64,000 nt of DNA from Sporosarcina thermotolerans (GTDB lineage: Bacteria > Bacillota > Bacilli > Bacillales_A > Planococcaceae), in the NCBI RefSeq assembly GCF_030067815.1, contig NZ_CP125968.1:2968001-3032000 (forward strand). The letters run 5' to 3'. This document shows, one piece after another, positions 29,963-39,620 of the stretch. The stretch's first letter is position 1. Each line of letters begins with the position of its first letter. Position numbers and translations under genes: made by a program. Under the pieces are notes generated by a model. The model saw nothing but the letters and a program-made list of their open reading frames with translations, ran no database searches and was not told the origin of the DNA.

Positions 29963-30777
29963 TTCTTTTTTCTTTCCTTTCTCGCGACCCGATTTTTCGC
30001 CATTATAAAGATAGGTTCTAATTTACCATCTTCATAAATAAATGACAATGATGTAACTGGAACAGCCCCCACTGTAAAGAACTGCATTGTCATCTGTGCA
30101 AGTACATCATAACCCGTGTCATTTCTAATATCGCCGATGATAAGCACATCTTGATGGGGGACGGAAACAGTCATATGACCTTCGATTTCCCCTTCCATTT
30201 CTTTTAGGAAGGCCTGGTTCAATATACGGCTTGCGTCATAACCATCATTATTATTAACAAAGTAAAACACATTATCTGCCACTTCATCTTTCTTCATATT
30301 CGTCGGCAATGATCTTACCTTGAACATGGCTGACTCCATTATTTCTTGCTCTGACATACCAAGAGCATCCAACATTGTTTCATCTATCAATCGATAAGTA
30401 GTGCCTAAATCCAGTGCGTAAAAGATCCTTGTCTCTGCCGTATGGTCTTTGACGATAAATCTATTCCCAGCTTTGGAGGTTTGAGGAAAAGAAGTGGACC
30501 GGATTACCGGGTAAATCGCACCTTCTTTACTGAATCCTTCTGACTGTTCGATTTCCATTGCATTAAATGTTTCTTTAATGGTGTAAATCACTTCATTAAT
30601 TGCGGATTCTTGTTTCGTTTCATATTTCGCAAGGATTTCTGGTAATGAAATATCCATTCCCTTTTTCAAAACGCTATGCTCCAACCTTACTTTGTCCGTT
30701 TTTCTATCGAAACGCCATTCTAATTCTTTTGACGGAAGACGTTCTTTCAATAACTCTACAAGCTTAGATGAATTCAT
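29959..30777 (-). CDS. ytpQ: DUF1444 family protein (YtpQ)
   Basis: About 272 residues. Characteristic DUF1444 blocks: [15 protein letters not shown] at the start, [15 protein letters not shown], and [22 protein letters not shown]. Three clustered ATGs; the one at 30777 lies nine bases after AAAGGA and is preferred. No membrane segment. Function unknown; kept next to ytpR in many Bacillales. Confidence 0.85.
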   Translation of the reverse strand: MNSSKLVELLKERLPSKELEWRFDRKTDKVRLEHSVLKKGMDISLPEILAKYETKQESAINEVIYTIKETFNAMEIEQSEGFSKEGAIYPVIRSTSFPQTSKAGNRFIVKDHTAETRIFYALDLGTTYRLIDETMLDALGMSEQEIMESAMFKVRSLPTNMKKDEVADNVFYFVNNNDGYDASRILNQAFLKEMEGEIEGHMTVSVPHQDVLIIGDIRNDTGYDVLAQMTMQFFTVGAVPVTSLSFIYEDGKLEPIFIMAKNRVARKERKKK

Positions 30778-30854
30778 ATTCATCATCCTTTCTAAAAATA
30801 AGCGGCCGCTCGCCGCTTCGCATGTTGCGCCGTGTGACCGCCTATATTATAAAA

Positions 30855-31373
30855 TTATTGCAAGCCTTGCTCAATGGAACGTACAATTTCCATCATATTG
30901 GCCATCTTGCTTTCTATGTTCTTCTTTTTAGTAATTGTTGTTAGTTTAATCCCACCGACACTTGTTATAAGTTCGACTTGATCTTCACCTTTGTTCAAAA
31001 TGGATGCAAAGCCAAAATAGCCATCATCAGTGAATATTTCTTCATAGCGGACAGATTTATCGTTTCTTTCCAATAGGTCGTAAAACAGGCGGCTCTCCCT
31101 GTTTTCATTTGGATTGATGAAAAGAAGAAAGGTTTCATCACCTTTTTTCATGATAATATTTTGTCCATTGGAACTTTTAGAAATCGTAAAACCGGCTGGC
31201 TTATACAAGGAAACATTCTCAACTTCAGCATTAACGGCTTTGTCATTTAGTTCGAATGCAGTTTTTGCGGCTGCAATTCCGTCCAGAGCCTTTTCTTCGA
31301 GGGTTTTCCCACAAGCGCTAAGTACTGTTATTGAGAGTAGTGTCAGGAATAGGAATTTCCATATGCGGAACAT
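30855..31373 (-). CDS. Putative lipoprotein of unknown function
   Basis: 172 residues with a lipoprotein signal peptide: MFRIWKFLFLTLLSITVLSAC, lipobox LSAC and Cys21 as the lipidation site. The mature part is a mixed alpha/beta domain of about 150 residues with no motif I recognise. It sits upstream of DUF1444 on the same strand; a TATAAT-like sequence after its stop may serve ytpQ. Confidence 0.7.
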   Translation of the reverse strand: MFRIWKFLFLTLLSITVLSACGKTLEEKALDGIAAAKTAFELNDKAVNAEVENVSLYKPAGFTISKSSNGQNIIMKKGDETFLLFINPNENRESRLFYDLLERNDKSVRYEEIFTDDGYFGFASILNKGEDQVELITSVGGIKLTTITKKKNIESKMANMMEIVRSIEQGLQ

Positions 31374-31448
31374 TCGGCTTCCTCCAATCTATTTAAATAG
31401 CCGATATCTATTTTAAAGATAATAATCGACATATGCAAATATAGCAGT

Positions 31449-31969
31449 TCAGCGTGATGTTTGGTGGAACTTCAACTGGCCTATTAATAACTGCATGATA
31501 TGTTCGAAAAGCAGGTCGCGGGTGACTGAGTGGGCTGTGAACATGCCAATTGCACCTTCACTATGGCGAATGCCGCTCGCTTGGAAATATTCGTCGACGA
31601 CGACTCCTAATTCTTTTCCTTTATGTATTTCTGCAGCAATGCTATTTGGCAAAGGGATTTGGGCACCGGCAGCTGTGAATTTTTCACCGGAAGGTAAAAC
31701 GAGTGCACCCCAGTTGCAAAGGAACATTTCGTTATCGAGCATTCGGACGCCGCCTTCGAGACCAATTCCGATTGCCCCAACGTGTTCATTTGCAGCATTT
31801 ATTGCTCGATTTAATGCACCTGTTCGTGTTTCTTCATCTCCGATGGGCTGATCTTCACTCCGGATGATACCTTCACTTCATGGAGTTCAGAAGTTGGGAA
31901 ATGTTTAGCTATAATTGTACGAGCCGCCTTAACTTTTGCCCGGTTAGTCGATCCAATGATGAATTTCAT
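31449..31969 (-). CDS. DUF84 / YjjX-type NTP phosphatase (inosine/xanthosine triphosphatase family), one frameshift
   Basis: About 174 residues when joined. The N-terminus MKFIIGSTNRAKVKAAR is the substrate loop shared with ITPase-like enzymes. The core has IGIGLEGGVR and GALVLPSGEKF, and the C-terminus SEGAIGMFTAHSVTRD. ATG 31969 has AAAGGAGAATC upstream. The frame breaks near 31861; restoring one base gives SEDQPIGDEETRTGALNRAI. The family hydrolyses non-canonical or oxidised purine NTPs. Confidence 0.82.
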
Positions 31970-31993
31970 GCGATTCTCCTTTCGTTGCGGGAA

Positions 31994-32203
31994 TAAATGA
32001 GCGATTCTGGGATTAAACGAGCGGTTTCCGGATTAAACGAGCGCTTCCTGGAATAAACGAGCGCTTCCGGAAATAAACGAGCGCTTCTGAAATTAAACGA
32101 GCGGTTTCCGGAATAAACGAGCGCTTCTGAGATTAAACGAGCGGTTTCCGGAATAAACGAGCGGTTTCCGAAATTAACGAGCGCTTCCGGAAATAAACGG
32201 CAT
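31994..32203. repeat. 20-bp phased repeat array D (11 units)
   Basis: TAAACGAGCG (variants TAAATGAGCG and TTAACGAGCG) recurs at 31994, 32014, 32034, 32054, 32074, 32094, 32114, 32134, 32154, about 32174 and 32194, a steady 20-base period. The remaining bases (mostly GTTTCCGGAT or CTTCTGAAAT types) are more alike than in the other arrays. Lies between ytoP and the DUF84 gene, on the 3' side of ytoP. Confidence 0.88.
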
Positions 32204-32222
32204 CTGCGGAATTTAGTAAACG

Positions 32223-32254
32223 AAAGACCATCCTGTCATGAAGGATGGTCTTTT
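32223..32254. terminator. Terminator after ytoP
   Basis: AAGACCATCC/GGATGGTCTT hairpin with an eight-base loop, with a better T run on the plus strand; array D lies immediately beyond. Confidence 0.6.
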
Positions 32255-32262
32255 GTTTATTA

Positions 32263-33336
32263 TTAGACGTTGCTCTTAATCGTTTCAACTGTTGTTTTAT
32301 CGCAAGCTTTGACAAGTTTTACAAGAAGCTCTTTTGCCGCAGCATAATCATCCGTGTGAATGATGGATGCAGCTGTGTGAATGTATCTTGAACAAATACC
32401 AATGACAGCACTTGGTACGCCTTCATTTGAAACGTGAACTTGACCGGCATCCGTTCCACCTTGGGAAATGAAGTACTGATAAGGGATTTTATGCGTTTCA
32501 GCTGTATCGAGGATGAACTCTCTCATTCCACGATGCGTCACCATTGAACGGTCAAAAATACGAAGAAGCGTACCTTTTCCAAGCTGGCCAAATTCGTTTT
32601 TATTGCCAGAAGCGTCGTTTGCTGGGCTTGCATCCAATGCGAAGAAAAGATCTGGATTGATCATTCTTGCAGCTGCTTGAGCTCCACGAAGACCTACTTC
32701 TTCCATAACGTTTGCTCCTGAGTAAAGAGTATTCGGAAGCTTTTCGCCATGAACCTCTTTCAAAAGTTCAATTGCCAAACCGCAGCCATAGCGGTTGTCC
32801 CATGCTTTTGCCAAAATTTTCTTTTCGTTTGCCATCGGTGTAAACGGGCAGATTGGAACGATTTGCTGTCCAGGACGAATACCAATTTTCAAAGCATCGG
32901 CTTTATCATCGGCACCAATGTCGATAAGCATATTTTTAATATCCATTGGTTTATTTCGAACTTCATCACTTAGTAGGTGAGGTGGGATTGATCCGATAAC
33001 ACCGACAACTGGACCAGCGTCTGTAATAATTTGAACACGTTGTGCAAGTAATACTTGACTCCACCAACCACCAAGTGGCTGGAAGCGGAGCATTCCGTTA
33101 TCTGTGATACTTGATACCATGAAGCCAACTTCATCCATATGCCCTGCTACCATGATTCTTGGACCGTCTTCTGGACCTTTACGGACACCGAACACTCCTC
33201 CAAGATTATCTTGAATGAGTTCATCAGAATACTTCCCAAGTTCTTCACGCATGTAAGCACGAACAAGGTGTTCATTGCCTGGTGCACCAGGTAATTCAGT
33301 AAGTGTTTTAAACATTGTTAATGTTTCGTTATTCAT
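32263..33336 (-). CDS. ytoP: M42 family metallo-aminopeptidase (YtoP, glutamyl aminopeptidase-like)
   Basis: 357 residues from ATG 33336 (TGGGGGA nine bases upstream), the length of B. subtilis YtoP. Di-metal motifs of family M42: [36 protein letters not shown] and [11 protein letters not shown], plus the late GGTDAGQVH. Cytosolic peptidase forming dodecameric shells in relatives. Intact. Confidence 0.92.
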   Translation of the reverse strand: MNNETLTMFKTLTELPGAPGNEHLVRAYMREELGKYSDELIQDNLGGVFGVRKGPEDGPRIMVAGHMDEVGFMVSSITDNGMLRFQPLGGWWSQVLLAQRVQIITDAGPVVGVIGSIPPHLLSDEVRNKPMDIKNMLIDIGADDKADALKIGIRPGQQIVPICPFTPMANEKKILAKAWDNRYGCGLAIELLKEVHGEKLPNTLYSGANVMEEVGLRGAQAAARMINPDLFFALDASPANDASGNKNEFGQLGKGTLLRIFDRSMVTHRGMREFILDTAETHKIPYQYFISQGGTDAGQVHVSNEGVPSAVIGICSRYIHTAASIIHTDDYAAAKELLVKLVKACDKTTVETIKSNV

Positions 33337-33538
33337 GAAAAGTTTCCCCCAATTCATTATGTACTCCCTTAAGTATAATGCAGGAGTCAAAAACTATCCA
33401 TCACGAATATTTAGCTTTGCGAATTAATTTTACCGAAGCAGGATTTTAATGCTTTTCACCGAATCGAATGTAAAATCACCACTGAAATATGGTACACTTG
33501 GGTAAGATTGATTGAGATTGATGAGGGGGTTTCAAACT

Positions 33539-33852
33539 ATGAAAGTGAAAGATTTCGTATCAGGAGTCTTAACAGGTGTAGCAGCTGGACTGATTGTTAA
33601 TCAGGCTTTTGAAAAGCTGAACCCGAAAACTCCAGCAGAACGTGTCTTAAATGATGTAAAGGAAGCTTTCAAAAAGAGGGGCCTATTGATGGATCATGGA
33701 TTGTCATGAAACCAGAACCGTTTACGAACAATGTCTTATCGATGGAAGTATATAGGGGCGGCATTTCGCGGATTAGAAATGGCGAACTTGAACAATTTGA
33801 ATTCGCAGCAAATGCAGAAACAGGCACTGTTGTAGAATTGATTCAGAAGTAA
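33539..33852 (+). CDS. ytzB: Small PepSY-domain protein (YtzB-like), one frameshift
   Basis: About 104 residues when joined. A hydrophobic N-terminus (VSGVLTGVAAGLIVNQAF) is followed by a PepSY-like module (GPIDGSWIVMKPEPFTNN, VYRGGISRIRNGELEQFEF, ANAETGTVVELIQK). The continuous frame stops at 33709; adding one G at the GGGG near 33680 restores the rest to 33852. ATG 33539 has GAGGGGG nine bases upstream. It lies between ytoP and ytnP as in B. subtilis. Confidence 0.78.
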
Positions 33853-33860
33853 AATGAAGT

Positions 33861-33900
33861 AAAAAATACCGTCACACATTTTCCATGTGACGGTATTTTT
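33861..33900. terminator. Bidirectional terminator between ytzB and ytnP
   Basis: AAATACCGTCACAC/GTGTGACGGTATTT-type hairpin flanked by A and T runs, shared by converging genes. Confidence 0.88.
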
Positions 33901-34745
33901 TATTTAGTCCGGGCAACTGATTCTGTAATTTCCTTGCCGCTTTCATCCCATTGGACAAGACGGTAAACTGCATCATGATAAAAGATGAATCGATAATGGT
34001 TTGCCAAGGCTTCTTTCATCAGTTTTTCCTTCGCAAAGATTGACGTCATTGGATAGTCGTCATAAGCAAGCACCCATAGCGGATTGCTGTGTGCATGTGT
34101 TGGCATGATATCTCCCATATGCAAGATCGTTTCATTGTTTTGGGTTAGTTTGATGACGCTATGGCCGTCACTATGGCCTCCAGTATGAATCATTTCAATC
34201 CCAGGAACTATAGTTGTATGTTCATTGAATGTTTTCACCTGATGCTGGATAGGCTCCCAATTCTCTTTCCAATATGTGTTTCTTGAGCGGATATTCGGGT
34301 TTCTCATTTCATCCCATTCGACTGCTGAAACATGAATTTCTGCGTTCGGAAAAACCGAGACAAGCTTTTCATCCACCCAGCCTGTTAAGCCTGCGGCGTG
34401 GTCGTTATGAAGATGCGTCATTAAGATAATATCGATATCCTCAGGCTTCAAACCAAGCTCCGTTAGACTTTCCTCAAGCTTCGTCTCCTCACGCACACCA
34501 AGATTACGCTTCATTTTTTCAGATAGCTTCCCTTTACCTATTCCACTATCTATCAGGATGTTTTTCCCTTCATAGGAGATGAGAATAGGATCTGTTCTGA
34601 GTTCGATCAAGTTATTCTCATCCACTTCATATTTCCGGGACCATAATGCCTTAGGAACCACTCCGAACATGGTACCTCCATCAAGAAAGTTCACACCACC
34701 ATCAAGCCAAGTAATTTTCATATCGTGAAATATATATGTATCCAA
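33900..34745 (-). CDS. ytnP: Metallo-beta-lactamase-fold lactonase (YtnP)
   Basis: About 281 residues. Zinc motif [12 protein letters not shown] (HxHxDH) near residue 105, [10 protein letters not shown] and [12 protein letters not shown]. The N-terminal block [23 protein letters not shown] matches YtnP, a quorum-quenching lactonase in B. subtilis. The start is probably TTG 34745 (GGGG nine bases before); ATG 34754 abuts the SD sequence and is less likely. Cytosolic. Confidence 0.88.
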   Translation of the reverse strand: MDTYIFHDMKITWLDGGVNFLDGGTMFGVVPKALWSRKYEVDENNLIELRTDPILISYEGKNILIDSGIGKGKLSEKMKRNLGVREETKLEESLTELGLKPEDIDIILMTHLHNDHAAGLTGWVDEKLVSVFPNAEIHVSAVEWDEMRNPNIRSRNTYWKENWEPIQHQVKTFNEHTTIVPGIEMIHTGGHSDGHSVIKLTQNNETILHMGDIMPTHAHSNPLWVLAYDDYPMTSIFAKEKLMKEALANHYRFIFYHDAVYRLVQWDESGKEITESVARTK

Positions 34746-34772
34746 CCAAAACATCCCCTTTCTTGCATTTCC

Positions 34773-35417
34773 CTAATTGTTAAACATTGCCTCCAACCGA
34801 TAAATAGGTTGTCCCTTTGCCGAGAATTTCTCTTCGTATTCCGTCATGATGTTATCCTCAGGCATTTCTGCGTGTAGATCTAAGGAGACATCTTTCAATA
34901 TCATGCCATAAGAAGACATGGAAACAAGTGAGTATTCAAATAGTTTGCGGTTATCCGTTTTGAAGTGGATTTCACCTTTTTTCTTCAAAACCTCCTCATA
35001 TCTTGCCAAAAATGATTCATGCGTAAGTCTTCTTTTTGCATGTCGGGTTTTTGGCCATGGATCTGAAAAGTTTAGATAAATACGATCCAACTCTCGAGCC
35101 TTAAATAAGTCCTCCATATTAGCACCATTTCCCCGAAGTAATCTCAGGTTCGATGGTTTTCCCGCCTCTATGGCCTTTTCCAAAGCGGATACAATAACAT
35201 TATCAAAATGTTCAATACCGATATAGTTAATGTCCGGATTCGCTAATGCCATTCCGATGACGAATTGACCTTTACCAGTACCTACTTCTACATGGATTGG
35301 GTTTTCATTGTTGAAAATCGCCTTCCAATCCTTCACTGCTCCTTCTTCTTCGTTGATTAGTACATCTGGATGTTCTGCCATGAAGTCTTTTGCCCATGGT
35401 TTATTGCGCAGCCTCAT
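34773..35417 (-). CDS. trmB: tRNA (guanine-N7)-methyltransferase
   Basis: About 214 residues. SAM motif IHVEVGTGKGQF near residue 40 and the family hallmark YLNFSDPWPKTRHAKRRLTH; ends with NIMTEYEEKFSAKGQPIYRLE. An in-frame ATG five codons upstream (35432) is possible, but alignment to other TrmB proteins favours MRLRNKPWA. Methylates G46 of tRNA. Confidence 0.94.
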   Translation of the reverse strand: MRLRNKPWAKDFMAEHPDVLINEEEGAVKDWKAIFNNENPIHVEVGTGKGQFVIGMALANPDINYIGIEHFDNVIVSALEKAIEAGKPSNLRLLRGNGANMEDLFKARELDRIYLNFSDPWPKTRHAKRRLTHESFLARYEEVLKKKGEIHFKTDNRKLFEYSLVSMSSYGMILKDVSLDLHAEMPEDNIMTEYEEKFSAKGQPIYRLEAMFNN

Positions 35418-35461
35418 TTTATTTACACTCATTTCTTTTCGTTTTTATCGTTGTCATTCAT

Positions 35462-36424
35462 TTAATCCAGCCTGCTGAATGCTGTAGTCTGGACATTATC
35501 CAAAATCGACTGGGCCGCCTTGAATTGGTTGAACTTCATTGGAAAAGTGGATTGTTGGAGTGATGTGAACCATTCATTATACGTCCGGCGGTCTATAATT
35601 TTAATATCAAACGGGGATCCGGGATAATCGATGTACCCGTTTCTTGATAGTACGAATTTCTTAATAGGGAAGTCAATTCCTTGGGTACTGAAAATCCCCG
35701 AGATGATTTTCTCCATTCGATTAAGCCCAATTAGAGGATTAAGGATCCTTGATTCCTTGGTACCAACCTTTTTCGTCCAAAAACGATCTCCATTAGCAAC
35801 ATACGCTGCAATATCTTCCTGTTCCACTATTGTGATGCACAGACATTCGAGTGGGGTTACCAATATAATATCCACTTCAACCGGGGCTTTCTTCACTTGA
35901 AGGATTGGATAATAGAATAGCAGAAAACTGTCGGGCAGTTGCTGGGTAAAGCTTCTAAGCAAATTATCTCCCATGAACCTCGCACTTAGGTGAGATGTTT
36001 CCCGCAATGTAGAGCTTGCCCATTTCAACTGGAAATGAAATAGCTGATCTAAAAAGAGCTTGCGAAGATGTTCAAGATTGCCGGGGTTTGATAAGACGTA
36101 AGGATTAAATCCGAAATTTTCCAACTCACTCACTTCATCCGTCACGACATCCATTTCATCAGTCTCAGCCTCAAACTCTCTTTCCTTTCTCCTTCCAAAC
36201 AAACTGAAAAGAGGGGTAAGCCAATTCCCCTCCCTCAGCTGCTCCTCCTCCACTTCAGGAATTTCTTCCCTGCCCGGGAATTCCGCTCCGTTCTGCCATT
36301 GGAGCTTCATCCTTTCCCATTGGGACTTTTTAAGCCTGATATATTGTGTAGGATAATGTGATAAATCATTTTCATAGCGGGAAATATAATCAAGCAGTTT
36401 GACGAGCTGCGCCAAATCCATCAA
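35462..36424 (-). CDS. NERD-like (nuclease-related) domain protein, uncharacterised
   Basis: 320 residues. N-terminal helical part with an acidic linker (residues 60-110, EEIPEVEEEQ, ETDEMDVVTDEVSE), then a NERD-like region (ETSHLSARFMGDNLLRSFTQQLPDSFLLFYYP, VEVDIILVTPLECLCITIVEQ). Asp and Glu sit where restriction-like folds place them. No membrane helix. It lies between trmB and dat. Nuclease activity is inference from the fold only. Confidence 0.65.
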   Translation of the reverse strand: MMDLAQLVKLLDYISRYENDLSHYPTQYIRLKKSQWERMKLQWQNGAEFPGREEIPEVEEEQLREGNWLTPLFSLFGRRKEREFEAETDEMDVVTDEVSELENFGFNPYVLSNPGNLEHLRKLFLDQLFHFQLKWASSTLRETSHLSARFMGDNLLRSFTQQLPDSFLLFYYPILQVKKAPVEVDIILVTPLECLCITIVEQEDIAAYVANGDRFWTKKVGTKESRILNPLIGLNRMEKIISGIFSTQGIDFPIKKFVLSRNGYIDYPGSPFDIKIIDRRTYNEWFTSLQQSTFPMKFNQFKAAQSILDNVQTTAFSRLD

Positions 36425-36444
36425 CTCCGTTCAATTGACAATAA

Positions 36445-37296
36445 TCATTCTCCTACTACTGAAACAGGAATCTGACGGGTAAAAGCCTCTTGTAATTTCT
36501 TTGTTATAGGACCAGGTTCGCCTGACCCAATCGCTTTCCCATCAATCATAATAACTGGTGTAATTTCTGCTGTCGTAGAAGTCATGAAAAACTCATCCAT
36601 TTCAAGAGCTTCGTCAGGTGAGAATGTTTCTTCTTTTACAGTTATTCCGTTTTGTTCGCATAATTTTAATACAACTCGACGGGTGATTCCATTTAGAATG
36701 AGATTTGATGCAGGATGTGTGTAAACAACACCATCTTTGATACCAAACATATTAGAAGAAGATCCTTCTGTCACAATACCATCCCGTACGAAAATCGCTT
36801 CGGCACATCCTGCTTCATAAGCTTCCTGTTTAGCAAGGACATTCCCTAATAAGTTCAAGCTCTTAATATCACAACGGAGCCATCGAATATCGTCAACAAT
36901 TATCGTCCGTACTCCATTTTCGATAGTTTTCATCGGTCTTGGATTATGGACCGCATACGCTGTTACAACAGGTGCAGTTCCGGGGTTCGGGAACTGATGT
37001 ACCCTCGCAGCAACTCCGCGGGTCACTTGCATATAAATATGCCCTGTCACGATTCCATTAACCTTAACCAATTCCTTGGCAATGTCAATTAACTGCTGTT
37101 CGGAATAAGGAACGGTCATTTTAACTTTTGAAGCACTTTGAAATAGACGCTCGATATGCTCCTCTGCAGTATATAATTCACCATCATATACTTTTACGAC
37201 TTCGTAAACACCGTCTCCAAAATAATAGCCTCTATCGTCAATGGAAACGTTAATACTATCCTTCGCTAAAAATTGCCCGTCGATAAAGTGAATCAT
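36445..37296 (-). CDS. dat: D-alanine aminotransferase
   Basis: 283 residues, fold-type IV PLP enzyme. The lysine of CDIKSLNLLGNVLAKQ (near residue 145) binds PLP; RGVAARVHQFP and EGSSSNMFGIKDG are conserved in D-amino acid transaminases. Makes D-Glu and other D-amino acids for the wall. Its ATG shares base 37296 with the stop of the upstream pepV gene, so the two are coupled. Confidence 0.94.
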   Translation of the reverse strand: MIHFIDGQFLAKDSINVSIDDRGYYFGDGVYEVVKVYDGELYTAEEHIERLFQSASKVKMTVPYSEQQLIDIAKELVKVNGIVTGHIYMQVTRGVAARVHQFPNPGTAPVVTAYAVHNPRPMKTIENGVRTIIVDDIRWLRCDIKSLNLLGNVLAKQEAYEAGCAEAIFVRDGIVTEGSSSNMFGIKDGVVYTHPASNLILNGITRRVVLKLCEQNGITVKEETFSPDEALEMDEFFMTSTTAEITPVIMIDGKAIGSGEPGPITKKLQEAFTRQIPVSVVGE

Positions 37297-38699
37297 TATC
37301 TTTCCCCTTCCTCATTAGACACTAAACGGCTGATTGCCGCCGCGTATATGGCTGTCGCCTTTATAAGGTCCTCTATATATACATATTCATCCGCTTGGTG
37401 GGCAACATCTTCCCTACCCGGGAAAAGCATGCCGAAAGCGACTCCTTTATCCAACACACGTGCGTACGTACCGCCACCGATTGATAAAAGTTCAGCCTCT
37501 TCACCTGTGTATGCTGTATAAACTTCCTGCAATGTTTTAATGAACGGGTCATTTGCATCCACATGATGTGGTTTTGAATTGGATTTCACCTCTAAGTTGA
37601 AAGGAGAATCTACAAGCACATCAGTACATTTGTCAACTTTCTCCTCAAACGGATACGTAACCGAATAGCGCATGCTTACGTTAACTCGTCCACCTTCTTC
37701 AGGTGTATAAGAAACGATACCTGCATTCAAAGTCGTATCACCTGATATTTCATCATTGAAATCTAGGCCAAGATAGCGTCCACGTGTTTCATTTCCAAAT
37801 GCATCCACAATGAATTGTGTGAATTCCTTTGATGCTCCATCTGTGAAGATTTCATTCAGGAAGGAGGCCAACACAACAGCTGCATTCACACCCTTATTGG
37901 GCTCCATCGCATGAGCGGATTTCCCGTTGACACTTATCGTTGTCGTGATCATTTCCGTTTGCTGTTGCACCGTAATCATAGGAATCCATAAAGCTTTCAA
38001 ACCGATCCTTAATTTCAGCGAATCCAATACCAATGACTGCTTGAGCATGGTCAGGCACCATATTCGTCCGATTTCCTGATTTGAAGTCAAGTAATTGTCC
38101 ATCTGGCGTATTCGTTTTTTGTGAAAAGACCAATGATGAAATTCCCTTTTCGGCATTGATAATCGGGAAATCTGCATCCGGTGCAAACCCGATTGTCGGC
38201 ATCTCTTCTTTTTCAAAATAGCGTCTAACACAACGGAATCCACTTTCCTCATCAGTTCCAATAATGAGACGTACCCGTTTATTCAGAGGGATGCCGGCTT
38301 CTTTCACCATTTTCATGGCATGCCAAGCAGCAATTGTCGGGCCTTTATCATCGATTGCGCCACGTCCAAACAACTTCCCATCAGCTACACTACCCTCGAA
38401 CGGCCCGTAAGTCCAGTTACTTCCGGCCGGTACGACATCTACGTGACAAAGGATCCCTAATAGTTCATCGCCTTCGCCCATTTCGATATGCCCTGCCATA
38501 TTGTCGATATTTTTGACGGTAAAACCAGCTTTCCTACCTTCCTCTAAAAGCCAATCCAGCGCACGCTTTGGCTCGGACCGAACGGCGCTTCCTCTCTGGA
38601 CAAACCTTCATCTAATACAGAAGGAATAGAAATCAACTGCTTTAAATCATCAATTACAAAATCCTGTTTTTCCAATGCTTGTTCTTTCCAATTTACCAA
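37296..38699 (-). CDS. pepV: Dipeptidase PepV (M20 family), two frameshifts
   Basis: About 468 residues when joined. M20 metal motifs LCHVDVVPAG, FGRGAIDDKGP and IGTDEESGFRC; late block GGGTYARVLDKGVAFGMLFPG is PepV-specific. The N-terminus (LVNWKEQALEKQDFVIDDLK) begins at TTG 38699, eight bases after GAGGGTG. Shifts are near 38580 (before PKRALDWLLEEGRKAGF) and between 37960 and 37990 (before TEMITTTISVNGKSAHAMEP). Cytosolic dipeptide hydrolysis. Confidence 0.92.
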
Positions 38700-38964
38700 C
38701 TTAGGCACCCTCTTTCCTATTATCTTATTTTCACATGTTCAGCTTGGAAAATAAAGTACCAAGCAAAATTTACATTGAATTAACAAAAAATTCTTTTACT
38801 ATCGCCGAAAATAAGCTATAATTATATTATCGGAACATTTATCCGATACAGCGTTCTGCTGAAAGGAGTGCATTGTCAGGGGCCAATTTCAACTTGCATA
38901 GGTAACATTCAATAGTCTCATGCCCATAGATTTGGAAAATGAAGATGAAGGAGTGGTTCCACAG

Positions 38965-39186
38965 TTGAATACCGCTACTGATCGTATGCTTATCCGTATT
39001 AAGGATGTCTACTTGTACATTCTTGATCGGGGCATGGTTACAACCGAAAACGTAGTAGAAGAATTCGGCATCACAAGCCGCACCGCACAACGGGATTTGA
39101 ACGTTCTTGAATATAATGAACTCATAACAAGCCCAACCCGCGGAAAATGGACAACAACTCAGAAAAAAGTTAAATTACCCTTATGA
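38965..39186 (+). CDS. ytzE: Small DeoR-type HTH protein (YtzE)
   Basis: 73 residues: a single winged HTH (LIRIKDVYLYILDRGMVTTENVVEEFGITSRTAQRDLNVLEYNELI) without an effector domain. The length and sequence match B. subtilis YtzE if translation starts at TTG 38965 (LNTATDRML, matching MKPSTNRML). The AAGGAG upstream is a little far (11 bases). Upstream ATG 38920 has no RBS. The target is unknown. Confidence 0.8.
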   Translation: MNTATDRMLIRIKDVYLYILDRGMVTTENVVEEFGITSRTAQRDLNVLEYNELITSPTRGKWTTTQKKVKLPL

Positions 39187-39196
39187 CAACACTCAA

Positions 39197-39563
39197 CTCA
39201 AAAGCGTAGGGCGCCTGCTTAGAGGCGACAGGCATAAGGCGAAGATACGGAGTGGCGGTCTTTGCCACGCAGTAGCTTTGACTTATGACCCGAGCCTCTG
39301 GCGCCCGGAGCTAGACGACTCAAAAGCGTAGGGCGCCTGCTTAGGCCCGACAAGCGCTGGAAGAAAAACCGGAAAGGCGGTCTTTGCCTTTTTGGTTTTT
39401 CTTCCAGCGACTCGAGGGACTGGCGCCCGGAGCTAGACGACACTCAAAAGCGTAGGGCGGCGTTTAGCCTCGACAGGCGCTGGAGGACTTGAAAGAAAAG
39501 GCGCTCTTTGCCTTTTCTTTCAAGGGCGAAGCGACCCGAGAGGCTGCCGCCCGGAGCTAGACG
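39197..39563 (+). repeat. Three tandem copies of a GCGCC-type hairpin repeat
   Basis: Copies begin at about 39197, 39318 and 39442. Each opens with CTCAAAAGCGTAGGGCG and closes with GCCCGGAGCTAGACG, enclosing an imperfect palindrome whose centre contains CTTTGCC. The ends are conserved while the centres differ (GGCATAAGGC..., AAGAAAAACC..., CTTGAAAGAAAAGGC...). An inverted fourth copy is at 21.4 kb. Fills the whole gap between ytzE and the rsuA-type gene; no gene here. Confidence 0.85.
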
Positions 39564-39576
39564 TTAACACATGCGA

Positions 39577-39620
39577 GAAATTGAAAAAGCTGAACTGTCA
39601 ATCCAGTTCAGCTTTTTCAT
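39577..39620 (-). terminator. Terminator overlapping the stop of the rsuA-type gene
   Basis: AAAAAGCTGAACTG/CAGTTCAGCTTTTT hairpin with a six-base loop containing the TGA stop. Confidence 0.88.

Noticed and set aside
31994..32203. CRISPR array or tandem coding repeat
   Set aside because: A 20-base unit and no reading frame with RBS; spacers too short for immunity.
39219..39443. 74-codon minus-strand frame in the triple repeat
   Set aside because: Lies entirely inside non-coding hairpin repeats and is basic low-complexity sequence.
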